Below are positions 19,930-32,050 of a DNA stretch of 64,000 nt, one piece after another. The stretch comes from Apostichopus japonicus (Eukaryota > Echinodermata > Holothuroidea > Aspidochirotida > Stichopodidae): positions 9,346,499 through 9,410,498 of the forward strand of contig NC_092565.1 of assembly GCF_037975245.1 (NCBI RefSeq), written 5' to 3'. The notes under the pieces were generated by a model. That model was given only the letters and a program-made list of their open reading frames with translations. It did not search any database and was not told where the DNA came from. The translations under genes and the position numbers were made by a program. Positions within the stretch are counted from its first letter, which is position 1; the number at the start of each line of letters is the position of its first letter.

Positions 19930-21400
19930 CCTTGACAAAATGTCACGTGTTTTCTAAACAGAGACTTTTTTGGCTGGAATAGTATAGAACTCAGTATGTT
20001 TGTTAATACCGAAACTTAACCATTCGTTCTCCTTTATATAGGATATTTTATTCAAGATTCTGAACCGATATTGGCGCGTAAGGAGGGATCCTTGGCATCC
20101 ATCCAATATCGGAAAAATTCAATATAATGCATGAATTAAGCATCGGAAGTTATGTCTGTCACTAGGTGGAAAATCGGAAGGTAGTATCTTCCGTGGAAAG
20201 AACCTGCATACACTAAATACCACAGCCGTTTGTTATCTCTGTGACGTCACACAGTGTGACGTCAAACAGTCGTTGCACGCTATTGTTATAAGCGCAATAT
20301 TTTGCACAGTGTTGTGACAACACGTCACACTGCAGTGCGCCACGATCTTTGTTGAACAAAGGTCGTATCATATCGGTATAAGGCCGTGCACGTTTGTTGT
20401 TATGTCTTGTGATCATCGGATCGTTTTAACTTCCGAGTATAGTGCTTGACATTGTCACGTTCAGGCTCATGAACAGAGACTATCTTGGAAGGAATAATAT
20501 GAAACTGAGTGCGTTTTGTTGATACCGAAACTTTCCATTCTTCTATATATATATATATATATGGCGAAACCAAAACCACCCTCAAGAAGCGATTCTATGG
20601 TCACAGATCCACAGTCAACACCATGAAGACTGAGCCCCCCCCCCCCCCTATCACTCCTCTTCTCATAGCTCTCTTTACCTTTTTTTTTTTCTCCACACCC
20701 TTCTGTCTTTGTCCTTCTCCATTTTATTCCCTACCCCCTTCCCTTAATCCTCTCTTTGTCCCTCCACTGTTTATCTCCTACCTCTCCTCTTCCCCTGTTG
20801 GTTTCTTTCTTCTCTCCATCCCTTGTCTACTAATCCCCTTACATATATCTCTTAGTGTTCACCATGCTCATGAACCTGTCTGTATTCTGTGCGTGTATTT
20901 GTCCCTTCTGTAACTGTTACTTGTCATTCAGCCTTTGAAGAAGATTTTGCTAGGATCGAAACGTCAGGCCAACTTACTTTTACACATTACCTTACCCGGG
21001 CTCTATAGTGTAAGCAGTTTGCTAACAGTTTTATTTATTTTGATATATATATATGTTAAGCTTCTGAACCGATGGTGGCGCGTAAGCTGGGACTCTTGGC
21101 ATCCATCCGTCAATACCGAACAATTCAATATAATGCAGGAATTAAGCATCGGAAGTAATAGTAGTTTAAGGGTCATACAAATAATTGCATGCATGCTATT
21201 GTTTGTATAAGCATAATATTTGTTCCAGTGTTGTGACAACACGTCACACTGCAGTGGGTATGTACCGTGTAGAGAGTGCACCTCGACCTTAATGTTGAGC
21301 AAAGGCCATGTACGTTTGTAGATCTGTCTGGTGATCTATCTGAGTCAATTTAACTTCCGAGTGAAGCAAAATCTTAAGGTTATTTTCTGCAGTCGTGTTG
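19930..21400 (+). repeat. Two tandem copies of a ~510-bp repeat, the second interrupted
   Basis: Copy 1 is about 19930-20445. Copy 2 is about 20446-20545 plus 21050-21400. Shared anchors, in order: CAGAGACT, ATACCGAAACTT, CTGAACCGAT, TTGGCATCCATCC, TTCAATATAATGCA, TTAAGCATCGGAAGT, GTGTTGTGACAACACGTCAC and TTAACTTCCGAGT. The break in copy 2 falls in a (TA)n tract and holds a Penelope-like fragment. Confidence 0.75.
20546..21048 (+). mobile_element. Penelope-like retroelement fragment with partial GIY-YIG endonuclease
   Basis: Right after the (TA)n tract, one frame reads YGETKTTLKKRFYGHRSTVN, which matches the start of the GIY-YIG nuclease of Penelope-like elements (Y-x-G-x-T, then L-x-x-R-x-x-x-HRS). 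The frame then enters a C-run and pyrimidine-rich sequence and is lost. Near 20935 lies TTGAAGAAG with CGAAACGTC, the usual 3' motif of such elements. A second TA tract closes the fragment at about 21040-21053. Confidence 0.65.
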
Positions 21401-23739
21401 CACTTAGTAGAATATTTCCATGTTAGCCTTACACAGTTAAACCATAACATCAAGTAGGGACTATAATCACACAAAAATGCTGATAGATATGCTAAAATGG
21501 AGACAAAATTTCCATAACGACTATTCTTTACGCACAGTTTGTAAAGGTTATTCGGCCAGGGAGTATAAACATAAATATATACGAAGGACACCATTAGGGG
21601 TTGGTTATGAAGTCTAGAGGATTCCAGGAAAGGCGGTTCAAATAGATTTGAAATTTTGAAATTTTCGTGGATCGTTTTACTGAGAATACATCAATACATC
21701 CGAGGTAAACGCATCTCACATCATATTCTGATATACACAAAACTAGTGCTATAGGCGTGGACTTGATGTAGACACAAGTACAGTATAACGCCTATGTTTC
21801 ATGTAACCCGATAGAATTTCTAAAAGAAATATTTAAGTCACGGTCAATCCTCCCTATATATATATATGTTTTATATATTATCCGTTCTTTGATTTATGCC
21901 AATTGAGCACACGAACAGAAGAAAGAATTGTGATATTATATCAAAATAATCAGCACGTAAGGTAAGTATATATAATAGGCACGTTTCCCGAAAATGGATT
22001 TATGAGTGGATATACATTATTATGATTGTGGTATTGGACCTTAAAGATCATCAGTATATTGGTTCCCAAATTGAAGCACACTAAAAAAATGCTGATAGCT
22101 TTCAAAAGTCTAGATGTCCCTTCAGCCTTGAAACAATTTCCGCCAGCCATTAACGGATTACTTAAATTTCCCAATTAATTATTAGAATTAAAAATATCTC
22201 ATTCTGTGGATAGCTAATGTGAGAGTGTGAGTATAATGCTACTTGAACTATTCAGCAAAGCTGACCATCCACCGCACATTCTAGCATATTTTGGGCAATC
22301 CTTCTGACCTTGAAGTCGGGTTTTCAACATCCGACGTATACTCTGAGATTAACACGCCGTTTCTCGGTCCCCAAACATATGCATGTATGCGAGGCATGAT
22401 TCTCGGGGGTCTGTGGGTCACGTGATATGCAAATGCAAGCTTTAACTTCACAATATTCTGCATCAGTGCATGTATTCATCCCACACTCGAATCTTTCATG
22501 ATTGTAACCAGTATTATCATGACCAAATATGCTAGATATTGACAATAATAGTCACTTGTGTGCTCTTTATGAAGTGTAAGAAGAAATATATGTTCTGTGC
22601 ACCAATTCAAAGCATTTCCCCTCACTTATAAAATGTAATTACCTATATACGTATCCAGTATTCCTTAATTTCTGGGAAAACCTCAAAGATAAAACTCATA
22701 ATAAAAGAATCCATTCATTTAATATCCCAAGTTTGGGGCCAATATTGATGATTTTATGGTTTCAAGTGTTTGCTATACCCCCCCTGCGTGGCTAACAATC
22801 GTGTAAAACGTGCACGTTATCAATGAGAAATGCTGACATAGTGCCAATATTGATCAATTGTGATTATTAAGGTGGTATAACTTCCCTGCTTCATAATGGT
22901 TTGTTTAATAACCGGGTTTTTTCCCCGCGGCACCTTACGTAAATATCACTAACCGTAACGGGTTCACTGCTTATTATCACACCGTCAATGTAATTGATAT
23001 CTTTTTTACGTATGTGTAAATGTCTTATCCTGAGTTTAGTAGAATTCATTGACCTTTATATATACAATCGGCCACATTTTGTGGTATCATTTTTATCAGC
23101 TACTCAATAATCTTAGATGATAACTAAACACAATTAGGCCCCTTCGAACGGATACAATGAAGTAGTAAGCCGTAGTTGCGGGTCGACTATATCATTTATT
23201 TTCTTTATTTATTTTATTACTATTATTTATTTTTAATTAGTTTATTTTGTCAGCCAGGTAGACTTCCTCACAAGTTTTATGAACAAACTGGTAAATATTT
23301 AATCGTTTGCTAGACATGAATGTGCCTATAACTATAGTACATATGGGCCTATTACCATGCTAGGTGAACTACATTGGTATGAGGTTTAGTCTGCTTTTTA
23401 ATTATTACTTTTTTTAACAATTAATCTACAGTTTCCATTAATTGATTACTTTTTACTTTCTAATCACCAATTTAGTTGATCAAGTACGGAATGTTTAAGC
23501 CTACATGAACGATAAACTCTGTACACACAGTAACTCTCTTATCGAATGTTATGTGTTTAATGATAAAGACAAACATCAACTATACTTGTCGTTTTGTTGG
23601 GCAAAAAATCGAATACTGGAATTTGTAGTACAGAATGCATTTAAGGTCCATCTTGTCGGGGAGCCAGTTTTTAAGCTGATTTTGCGGTTTGCCTCCGCAA
23701 ATCAAATCAAATCAATACAGTCCCATGTCCCACTGCCCT
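21401..23739. other. Intergenic stretch without recognised content
   Basis: AT-rich, with a short (TA)n near 21855. No exon, terminal repeat or long tandem array was recognised on either strand. Confidence 0.4.
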
Positions 23740-24372
23740 TCGGGTTGTTTGCCTCTTCCCCACCCCCGAGTTTGATCCGCCTTCCCACCCCTGAGAATGA
23801 ACCTCCATCCCACCCCTGAGACTGCACCTCCATCCCACCCCTGAGAATGAACCTCCTTCCCACCCCTAGGACTACACCTCCTCCCCACCCCTGAGATGGA
23901 ACCTCCTTCACACCCATGAGATTGAACCCCTCCTTCCCACCCCTGAGATGGAACCTCCTTCCCACCTATGAGATTGAACCCCTCCTTCCCACCCCTGACA
24001 TTGAACCCCTCCTTCCCACCCCTGAGAATGAACCTCCTTGCCACCCCTGAGATTGAACCACCTTCCCGCCCCTGAGATTGAACACCTCCTTCCCACCCTG
24101 AGACTGCACCTCCTTCCCACCCCTGAGAATGAACCTCCTTCCCACCCCTGAGATGGAACCTCCTCCCACCTATGAGATTGAACCCCTCCTTCCCACCCCT
24201 GAGACTGCACCTCCTTCCCACCCCTGAGATGGAACCTCCTTCCCACCTATTAGATTGAACCCCTCCTTCCCACCCCTGAAACTGCACCTCCTTCCCACCC
24301 CTGAGATTGAACCCCTCGTTCCCACCCCTGTGATTGAACCTCTTCCCACCCCTGTGATGGAACCTCCTTCCT
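23740..24372 (-). repeat. 25-30-bp G-rich minisatellite, about 22 copies
   Basis: The plus strand repeats CCTTCCCACCCCTGAGATTG AACC with length changes of 3 bp (CCTCCTT against CCCCTCCTT) and variants in TGAGA(A/T)TG. On the minus strand it is open in all three frames (Gly-Gly-Lys-Glu-Val types), an artefact of the repeat and not a protein gene. Confidence 0.85.
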
Positions 24373-24919
24373 CAGTCCACTCTGACAATTTTTAGACTAG
24401 TTATCACATGGTATCGATCATTTGACTTTTGATCATTTCCCGATTCCAGTTCCTGGTCATTGACCCATGATACAAGTTAGCCATCAATGACTCGGCGAAA
24501 GCGATAGTAACATGTTAATAGATTAACCCCTTCCCCAACCACAGTGCCTCAACTCGCCGTTTCAAGAGATCATTGACCTTTCGTAACCATACATTGGACC
24601 GTTCTGGTCATATGTTATTTATACGCAATACTACGGAAGCTTAAAACTGCCATCAACATAAGAAAACTTTGCCCCAATAAGTCAACATTTTTCAGTAAAT
24701 TGTTAGATAACAAGATAATATCTTATCAAAAATCAGAAAAATGTTGGATTGCTCTGTTGCTTTAACTGAGCAATTGAACATTTTTGTTTGCAAAATGTTT
24801 AATTGACAACTTATCAGAACTCGTCAATTCAACATTTTCTGAAAAATGTTCAATTGTTCATTTCATTCCAACTGAGTAATTGAAAAGAGGCGAAATATAT
24901 ATAAATATATCGAGTATTT
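24373..24919. repeat. AT-rich stretch with fold-back motifs
   Basis: At about 24735-24890 the motifs AAAAATGTTggATTG, CTGAGCAATTGAACATTTTT, AAAATGTTCAATTGTTCA and CTGAGTAATTGAA occur in direct and inverted orientation around GAACTCGTCAATTCAACA. They resemble the words of the fold-back element at 28899. No gene seen. Confidence 0.45.
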
Positions 24920-24977
24920 GTTCAGTTGTCTGATGATCGCCACCTTAAGGGCGTGAAACTCCGAGTAACAACTGAAC
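24920..24977 (+). ncRNA. Hammerhead ribozyme motif, Penelope-associated type
   Basis: A self-cleaving RNA fold can be traced base by base. Stem I is 24920-24929 (GTTCAGTTGT) pairing perfectly over 10 bp with 24968-24977 (ACAACTGAAC). The core CUGAUGA is at 24930-24936. Stem II pairs CGCC (24938-24941) with GGCG (24950-24953) around a loop. GAA is at 24955-24957. Stem III is a 3-bp hairpin, ACT (24958-24960) with AGT (24964-24966), loop CCG. The unpaired base before the cleavage site is A at 24967. All invariant core positions are present; the one flaw is a T-T pair at the base of stem II. Short stem III is what is known for hammerheads in Penelope-like retroelements. Confidence 0.8.
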
Positions 24978-25051
24978 TTACCAAGGCATATATATTTAGG
25001 CTATGCTATTATAGCATAGAGCACTTTCCTTGCAGTCCTGAATCTTTATCA

Positions 25052-25052
<1 letters not shown>

Positions 25053-25127
<75 letters not shown>
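25053..25127. repeat. (AT)n microsatellite
   Basis: About 75 bp of uninterrupted AT, starting roughly 75 bp downstream of the hammerhead motif. Confidence 0.95.
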
Positions 25128-25129
<2 letters not shown>

Positions 25130-28100
25130 TTATATCAGGGTACTGGAACTCTTTGTAAACTCATGCTGTTCCACAAGTTTAGGATGCAACATATTACTTA
25201 AAACCCTCTGAATTATATTAGAACCAGGAAACTAAAACTAACGGTCATCGACGTAAGAAAGGGTCACTACAGTCCTTTGAGTCCTATCCTGTTTCGTGGC
25301 TAATATCAATGCTAGAGGTAATTCCCCTCGTTGTGCCACAAACCTTGCTCGTGATTTTCAGAAATTCAGTTTCTTCGTTAAGGTAGTATTAACTTCTTTT
25401 CTTTTTTTCCCTATTAAACATGACTGCTATTTTAGTTAATTGATGTTTGCTTTTTATATAGTTGACTCGGACTAACTATTTAACTTTATATCTATAAGGG
25501 ATTTATAAAAAAGTATACCCTAACTGATTATCGCACGATGTTGGTTCACAAGGAAGCGTTACCATATTAAATCTCGGGCGATCGTTTACGTCTAGTTATA
25601 CCGAAGCCCAATGCCAAGAAAAAATTAACCGCATCCCAGTGGCGTAACCATAGGGGGTGGGGAGGGGATGGGGAAGGGGGATCCCCCAGTCAAATGTCAA
25701 TCCGTACTTGACGGGAATTCTCGAATTAATACCAGCCAATTGCATGTCAAGTTAAGTATTATCCTATCTTTTTTCTTTCTGTCATCTCTACGAGGTCCCC
25801 CGTCCCTCTCCCATTGCCAACCACGCTACCCAATGAGATAACCTGCTACTGACGCTTATTATATCATGTGTATGTTTATAAGTTTGTACCATCGTTGTAT
25901 CGACCGTCCGAAGTTATTCCGATATTGTTACTTGGAAGCTGCAGCATGAAATATATTAAATAATTTCACCATCGCACTTTTGAACTCACACAGACTGATA
26001 TAAATATGGGACCATGAGCTGGGAGAATTTGGAGAACAACGCAGAGAGATCTCACACAATGTTTCAGAAGTGTGGAAATTGGAATATCTCATACGTACCC
26101 ATTTATGACTAAAACTAGATTTCATAGGCATTGCGGTATATTTAAGCCTTTTGTCCTCCACCCGTTTTAAAAGCAATCTATACACCGGCAGCCTACAAAG
26201 AGTCACCCAATCGAAAATGAATGCAAACTATCAGATTGTAGGCTACGTATACAGGGGCAGAAATCGAACCAAAATGTTTGGACTAATTCACTCGTTTTGG
26301 CTAGTAAAGTCTCTAAATTTGCGTTACAGAAAAACTGGCAACCCTGCTGTGTAGGCTGTAAACTTTAAACTGGTATCACACCGTGACACCCTCGTACGTA
26401 TTGTTGTTTGTTGTCTTACTGGTTACTGTCACAGTACCTTGGATTTGAATAGCTAGGTCACCCTAGAAGACGCTTCTATTTTGAGTGAGTTATTACCTAC
26501 TTGAATAATTTCTACCCAACGAATCATTGTTAGGCTAATTAGATGCAGGATTTTATAAAATTCCGCCATATATTATGTTTACATGGCTAAACTCTCCGCC
26601 GATTGGATCAAATTTGAAGCTCTGAAGCCTCTACAGTCCACCATATCGTATAGCTTCCAGGGGCTTCAACCCTGGGCCTAGCCAGGGACCCCACTCAGGT
26701 AACGCAAAGCGTTCTCGTTGAGTAGTAAATAAATTGAACCCCCCCACCTGAAATGAAATCCTGGCTACGCGCTTGACTTTCTCTCCAACATATCAAGTTC
26801 ATATTTATTTATTTTTATTTTTGGTTAGACGAGACCTTCAACATTTTAGTGTGGAACTCAGGAATAAGTTGTTCAATTTGGGTAAAGAAACATTCATAAC
26901 AATACCGTTACCATGGTTTCAAGTGTTGGGAATGGGCATATTGCAAAAGTACCTGTAATGAATTGCTTAAGTACCTAATATGATGGTCGAGCGAAACTTG
27001 CCCCACCACTCGAACTATTTACACCCCCACCCTAGCCCCCCCCCCCTCCCCGATGAAAAAGTCTGGTTCACGCCGCTGCCGCAAACAAAACTTTAGTGCA
27101 GGAAATATCATTTTACACACTGTAACTTGTATTATCGTGTGAAGCACTAACTTGTCAGTCTACAGTAAATTGCCTTTGGTTTAATGAATTATGATTATTC
27201 GTGCACTTAATTACTGATTTCCCTTCTATTTTCTTTTGGTCCACCCCCCCCCCCTCATATTACACAATCCAACTCAGGCCTGGCGAGAGCCGGGGGTCCG
27301 ATAACTTATAGACATGATGGCATATGCACCTGTTAGGACTAATTATCACTATACAGAGCTCGCAAGGAAAACGTGTCCCTTGGACTATGGTTAGACGTGA
27401 AATGATTTACAAGTTTATAACCAACTGTTACGGAGATGGCATATATTATGTAGCCGGGATATGATACTTCCCACAGGTCCGGAAAACCAGCCTTTATACT
27501 CACCCTTGTTAGAGGTACATATAACACCCACAACCACCGAGAGAACACAAAGGCCGTGGGTAGACATATAATCTGTACCAGACAAGCCCCGGTAGACACC
27601 AGGATGTGTGGGCTTTCCGAACCCACACCCACGTAACGTCTTTACCAATATAACAATGCTATATAGCTGGCGTATCAGGACTGCATGGTACGGGCGTATC
27701 ATGTAGGATCTATAATACGGTGTAAGACTAAGTTGACCTTGAAACGACCGTCGTTAAACTTTTGACTTCCCCAATCCTACATTACGGTACCAATGTAATA
27801 TAGAATTCCCAACGATGAGTGGGCCGATATACAAACCATGTTAAGATCAATATGTACTGTTGTTCCACTCCCACGCATTATTGTTCCTATAAGGGGTGTG
27901 TACAGGATAACTTGAAGGACACAATCCCGTGCTTTAAACTACTAAGTTTCATATTTTCTGACTAACGCGGACGGTCCGCATGATGGTATGGAAAGAATTT
28001 AGATATTAACCATCGGTTTTCTGAGTATATGACCCTTACCTTAGTGCACTGCAGGGCTATCAGGTGTTCATATTAGGTGTTCATACTTAAATGTACAGTG

Positions 28101-28898
28101 ATATCGTTGCGTTATGTAGGATGTTATACTTTCATAACGACACTCTCAATAACCTGTGGGGCAAGCCCCCGCCCCCACCCCCGCCCAGCCCCCAAAAATG
28201 CCGGTGTGTCGCGGGATTTTTCCAGACGTCGGGAAATTTATCTACAGTTTTCGGAGTTATATCGGAGTTATATCGGAGTTAATATATTTTACGTTGTAAT
28301 GGATTATGTGTGACACTATGTGTAAGTTTATTTTATTATGTTTCTTCTCTAAAATATAGCTTTAACATCGCCGTATACTCCTCATACGGTAACTTCATAC
28401 AATACGTACAAATTATTTATTTAAAACTGTATTTTATAACTATTTTATCTACAGGAATTATTCACAGGAATGCAGTACTTGACAATTCATCAATGTAGTT
28501 ATTTTTATCAACGGAAATAGAAAGAAAGCTAATCATATGGAAACTTTGCCTGTGCACTTTAAAACAAGTATCTAGAAAGACATCCATCAAACAGCTCTAA
28601 ACTGTAATTTGGATTAAGCTTCTCTTTAGAGAGGAAAATGTCCCTCAAAGAAACTGTCACGCGAAACAATGTCCTGCTTCTCTTGGATATGATCTCATAC
28701 TTGTCATTCATGTTGTCTCGATTATCAAAACAAATGGCTCATAGAAAGATAATTAAAACAGTATATGTATTGAAGTTACATTGTTTTGATATCAAACGGA
28801 TGCTCATACTTGCAATGCAAGCAAACTGTTATCATATATTGCGCAATCGATAAGAGGGTAATCCCCTTTTACAGACTGCAACAGCGCATGGTCACGTT
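25128..28898. other. Intergenic stretch with transposon-end fragments
   Basis: No supported gene. CAGTGGCGTAACCATAGGGG near 25639 and AATCCTGGCTACGCGC near 26758 look like single ends of hAT-like elements without partners. C-rich patches lie near 27030 and 27245. A minus-strand open stretch near 27510-27640 contains PGVY-x-x-LS, which recalls the C-terminus of trypsin-like proteases, but a splice context is lacking. Confidence 0.4.
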
Positions 28899-29478
28899 TG
28901 TACGGAAGCGTAGAATGGACATTGCATTGACGCGTTACCAACTTGACAAAACGACAATTATCTGCAAATTGACGAGTTGACGAGATGGTAACGTGACAAA
29001 ATTCAGAAAATTGACGTTTTGACGAGATAACGGATCTCGTCAATGCATCAATTTTCTGAATTTTGTCAACTTGTCGAGATGATAGTAAGTGTGCAACTCG
29101 TCAATTTGCAGAAAATTGATGCATTGACGAGATCCGTTATCTCGTCCAAACGTCAATTTTCTGAATTTTGTCAACTTGTCGAGATGGTAGTAAGTGTGCA
29201 ACTCGTCAATTTGCAGAAAATTGATGCATTGACGAGATCCGATATCTCGTCAAAACGACAATTTTCTGAATTTTGTCGTTTTGTCGAGATGGTAGTAAGT
29301 GTGCAACTCGTCAATTTGCAGAAAATTGTTGCATTGAAGAGATCCGTTATCTCGTCAAAACGTCAATTTTCTGAATTTTGTCACGTTACCATCTCGACAA
29401 CTCATCAATTTGCAGAAAATTTTCGTTTTGTCAAGTTGGTAACTCGTCAATGCAATGTCCCTTCTACGCTTCCGTACA
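28899..29478. mobile_element. Fold-back MITE with long inverted ends and 105-bp internal repeats
   Basis: The left end GTACGGAAGCGTAGAA and right end TTCTACGCTTCCGTAC are exact complements. The inverted arms extend about 140 bp inward (shared words GACATTGCATTGACG, ACTTGACAAAACGA, ATCTCGTCAA). The core holds about three copies of a 105-bp unit, which is why it stays open as a periodic 149-codon frame on the plus strand. No transposase or clear target duplication. Confidence 0.75.
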
Positions 29479-31795
29479 TTTGTATTCGATAAGTGACACA
29501 CGTTTTGCAAACACAAAACAGATGTCAAAATGACAATGTAATGTTTATTATATTGTTCGCCCATATCGTGATTAAGCCATACAGAGTAATAGGCGGCTTA
29601 AATTTCTTTTATTTATTTATTTACTAGATCAATTATTTCGATGAATCGTTTCGTGAATCAGCTGCGATGACACATAAGTATTTCATCATCTTTAATTTAT
29701 GCTGAAAACGGAGAGATATTTCAGAATGGCTGTTATTAGGTATTACTATTACTATTAGGTATTAAAGAATATAGTCATAGCTAGCATAAATTGTCTATTA
29801 ATTTCTTAGATCAGACTTTTCAAAATCTTGTAAAATCGGTTAAACTTAGACTAAGACTCTGCACTACTTTTTATCTGAAAATGAACGTATATTTATTAAA
29901 TATAGTGACTTGTTAATGATTTCATTATTGCTCTTGAGATTTGCGTCGCCCGGAGAACTATTTAAAGTATTAATGTTATCAATCACACACACACACACAC
30001 ACACACACACAAGAAAGTAATAATAAAGTTTTCCATTAATTTCTGTTTCTATATCACAAAAAGTTCCGGCAAATGTTTAGGTTATTTTCATTTTTGGTAA
30101 TAAAGTAAATCGCTATCGTTTTGACTACTTACTTTGACAACGAATCGAATTCAATCGAAATTTAGCTACTCTTATTTGTCATAAAATTGAGCTGTAAATT
30201 AATAAATTCAACACGCGACAAATTAAGAAGAGGAAAACAACTATGCTTTTACATACGAAGTAATAATTTTAGCACCAAAATTTTTTCTATGCTTTCGGCA
30301 TCAATTTACTCTTTTTTAGTGCAGTTGTCTTTCCGAACATCGAAATCGATGTACTCAATTTGTTTTGTCATAATATCGCAAAAAAAAAATCTTCTCAAGT
30401 TAGTATCATAACATATGAGTATTTTTTTTTGGGGGGGGGGGGGGGTAACTGTTGATTGACAGCTAGACGTAGGATGTGATCTCCATTCGGTCGGGTCATA
30501 AATGCAAAGTGCGCATAGCAATCTATCACTTCAATAAGAACAGGTGCTGATGCAGGAGGTTGAGGTGGGGCTTGGTGTGTAACCCCTCCCCCTACAACCC
30601 CTTTCCACACACAAAATACACACAAGTAGCTGAGTTATGTGCATAACCTTACGCGCTATAGACCTCATTATATAAATAGTATAGGCCCACGTTATAGCCT
30701 AATTATTCTTCAGAATGAATGTATACCGTTTCTTGTCTAAAATGTTAATTGTTTCTGTAAATTAAATTACCCTCATACAAGTTTTATTCGACATTTACGG
30801 AGTATTGACCGGGAATTCTTGATCAGATATGGTTAAGAAATGTAGGCCACGAATTGAAAACATCAAGAAACGTATAAGTGGGGGTATATTACTGTCAATT
30901 TTCTTTCCACATGTAGTTGCGCGATTCTTATTATTATTATTTGTTAAAGGCTTCCGTACAAATTAATGGCGCCATGTCAAATGACGTCACATGGAGATAC
31001 TGCCAAATTCTGAGAAATTTGCAAGCACTAAACAGACAAAGTTCATTTAGTTGCAAAAGTTCAAACAGCAGATGACAGGCGGTGACTGTTGAGTTCATCG
31101 AAAGGTTTTCTCAACCCGTCACACACCCCCTTTGTTCCAATCGTTTCATAGTACCTTATTCAGTACCTTATTCCGAAAAGTAAAGATAAACATTTGAGCT
31201 TTTTTTCTCTCGAATTTTGTCCATGCTCTTCAATACTAATATCCTGCATCCAGCAAAATAGGTTATTATCACGAATTTTACTTTATATCAAAGAATGAAA
31301 TAAGTCTCCAAAAAGGTGATTTTGATTTTTATCTTTTCATTTAATTTGGAATTTTTGAGAAGTGATTATTATTAGTGTCTAAGCCTAAGTGACGACAAAA
31401 TGCTGAGGATTAAAACACATTCATTTAATTTCCTTGCTCATTTAACATTCATTCGACAAAATCGTAAGGAATGGCAATTATAACTTGATCAATGTTAACA
31501 TTTATTTAAGTAAAACTCATCAGGCTCGGTGAACATTCTCGATGAGATTGAAGGGGGGGGGGGGGCGTGGGGAATTATCATAATTACTATTTTGAAAGGG
31601 GGGCATACTCCATGAAATATCAACCAAGACACTGATATCTCATGATTATGCAAAAATGAATTCACTTCCAGTCTCGTAATGCCAAATTATATTTGGTTCC
31701 GTTTTCTTTTATTGTGATTCCATTTATAAACAATACATGTACTATGCGAAAATCCCCTTTATCCATCAAATTCTTTCAAAGTTACAAGCTAATAG
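29479..31795. other. Intergenic stretch with simple repeats
   Basis: No gene seen. It contains (CA)n at about 29985-30012, an A-run near 30380, a T-run followed by a 15-base G-run at 30422-30445, and a G-run near 31553-31565. Confidence 0.5.
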
Positions 31796-31799
31796 TAAC

Positions 31800-31839
<40 letters not shown>

Positions 31840-31958
31840 TCCCTTGCTTTGTTAATATTCAAATACCATTGTCATTCTATCTCATGTGACAACGAACTAT
31901 AGAGTAACTGATTATTTGATTTTCAAATCCTACTAAACGGCGGTCAACTATCTTTGTT

Positions 31959-32047
<89 letters not shown>
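31796..32047. repeat. Two (AT)n microsatellites
   Basis: (AT)n at about 31800-31840 and a longer pure tract at about 31962-32047, separated by about 120 bp of ordinary sequence. Confidence 0.95.

Positions 32048-32050
<3 letters not shown>

Noticed and set aside
23702-24388. Several long minus-strand frames rich in Gly, Lys, Glu and Val
   Set aside because: All three frames are open because the minisatellite lacks stop words; not a gene.
29043-29492. 149-codon periodic open frame (QFSEFCQLVEM repeated every 35 residues)
   Set aside because: It is the translation of 105-bp non-coding units inside the fold-back element; no start context and similar open frames on both strands.
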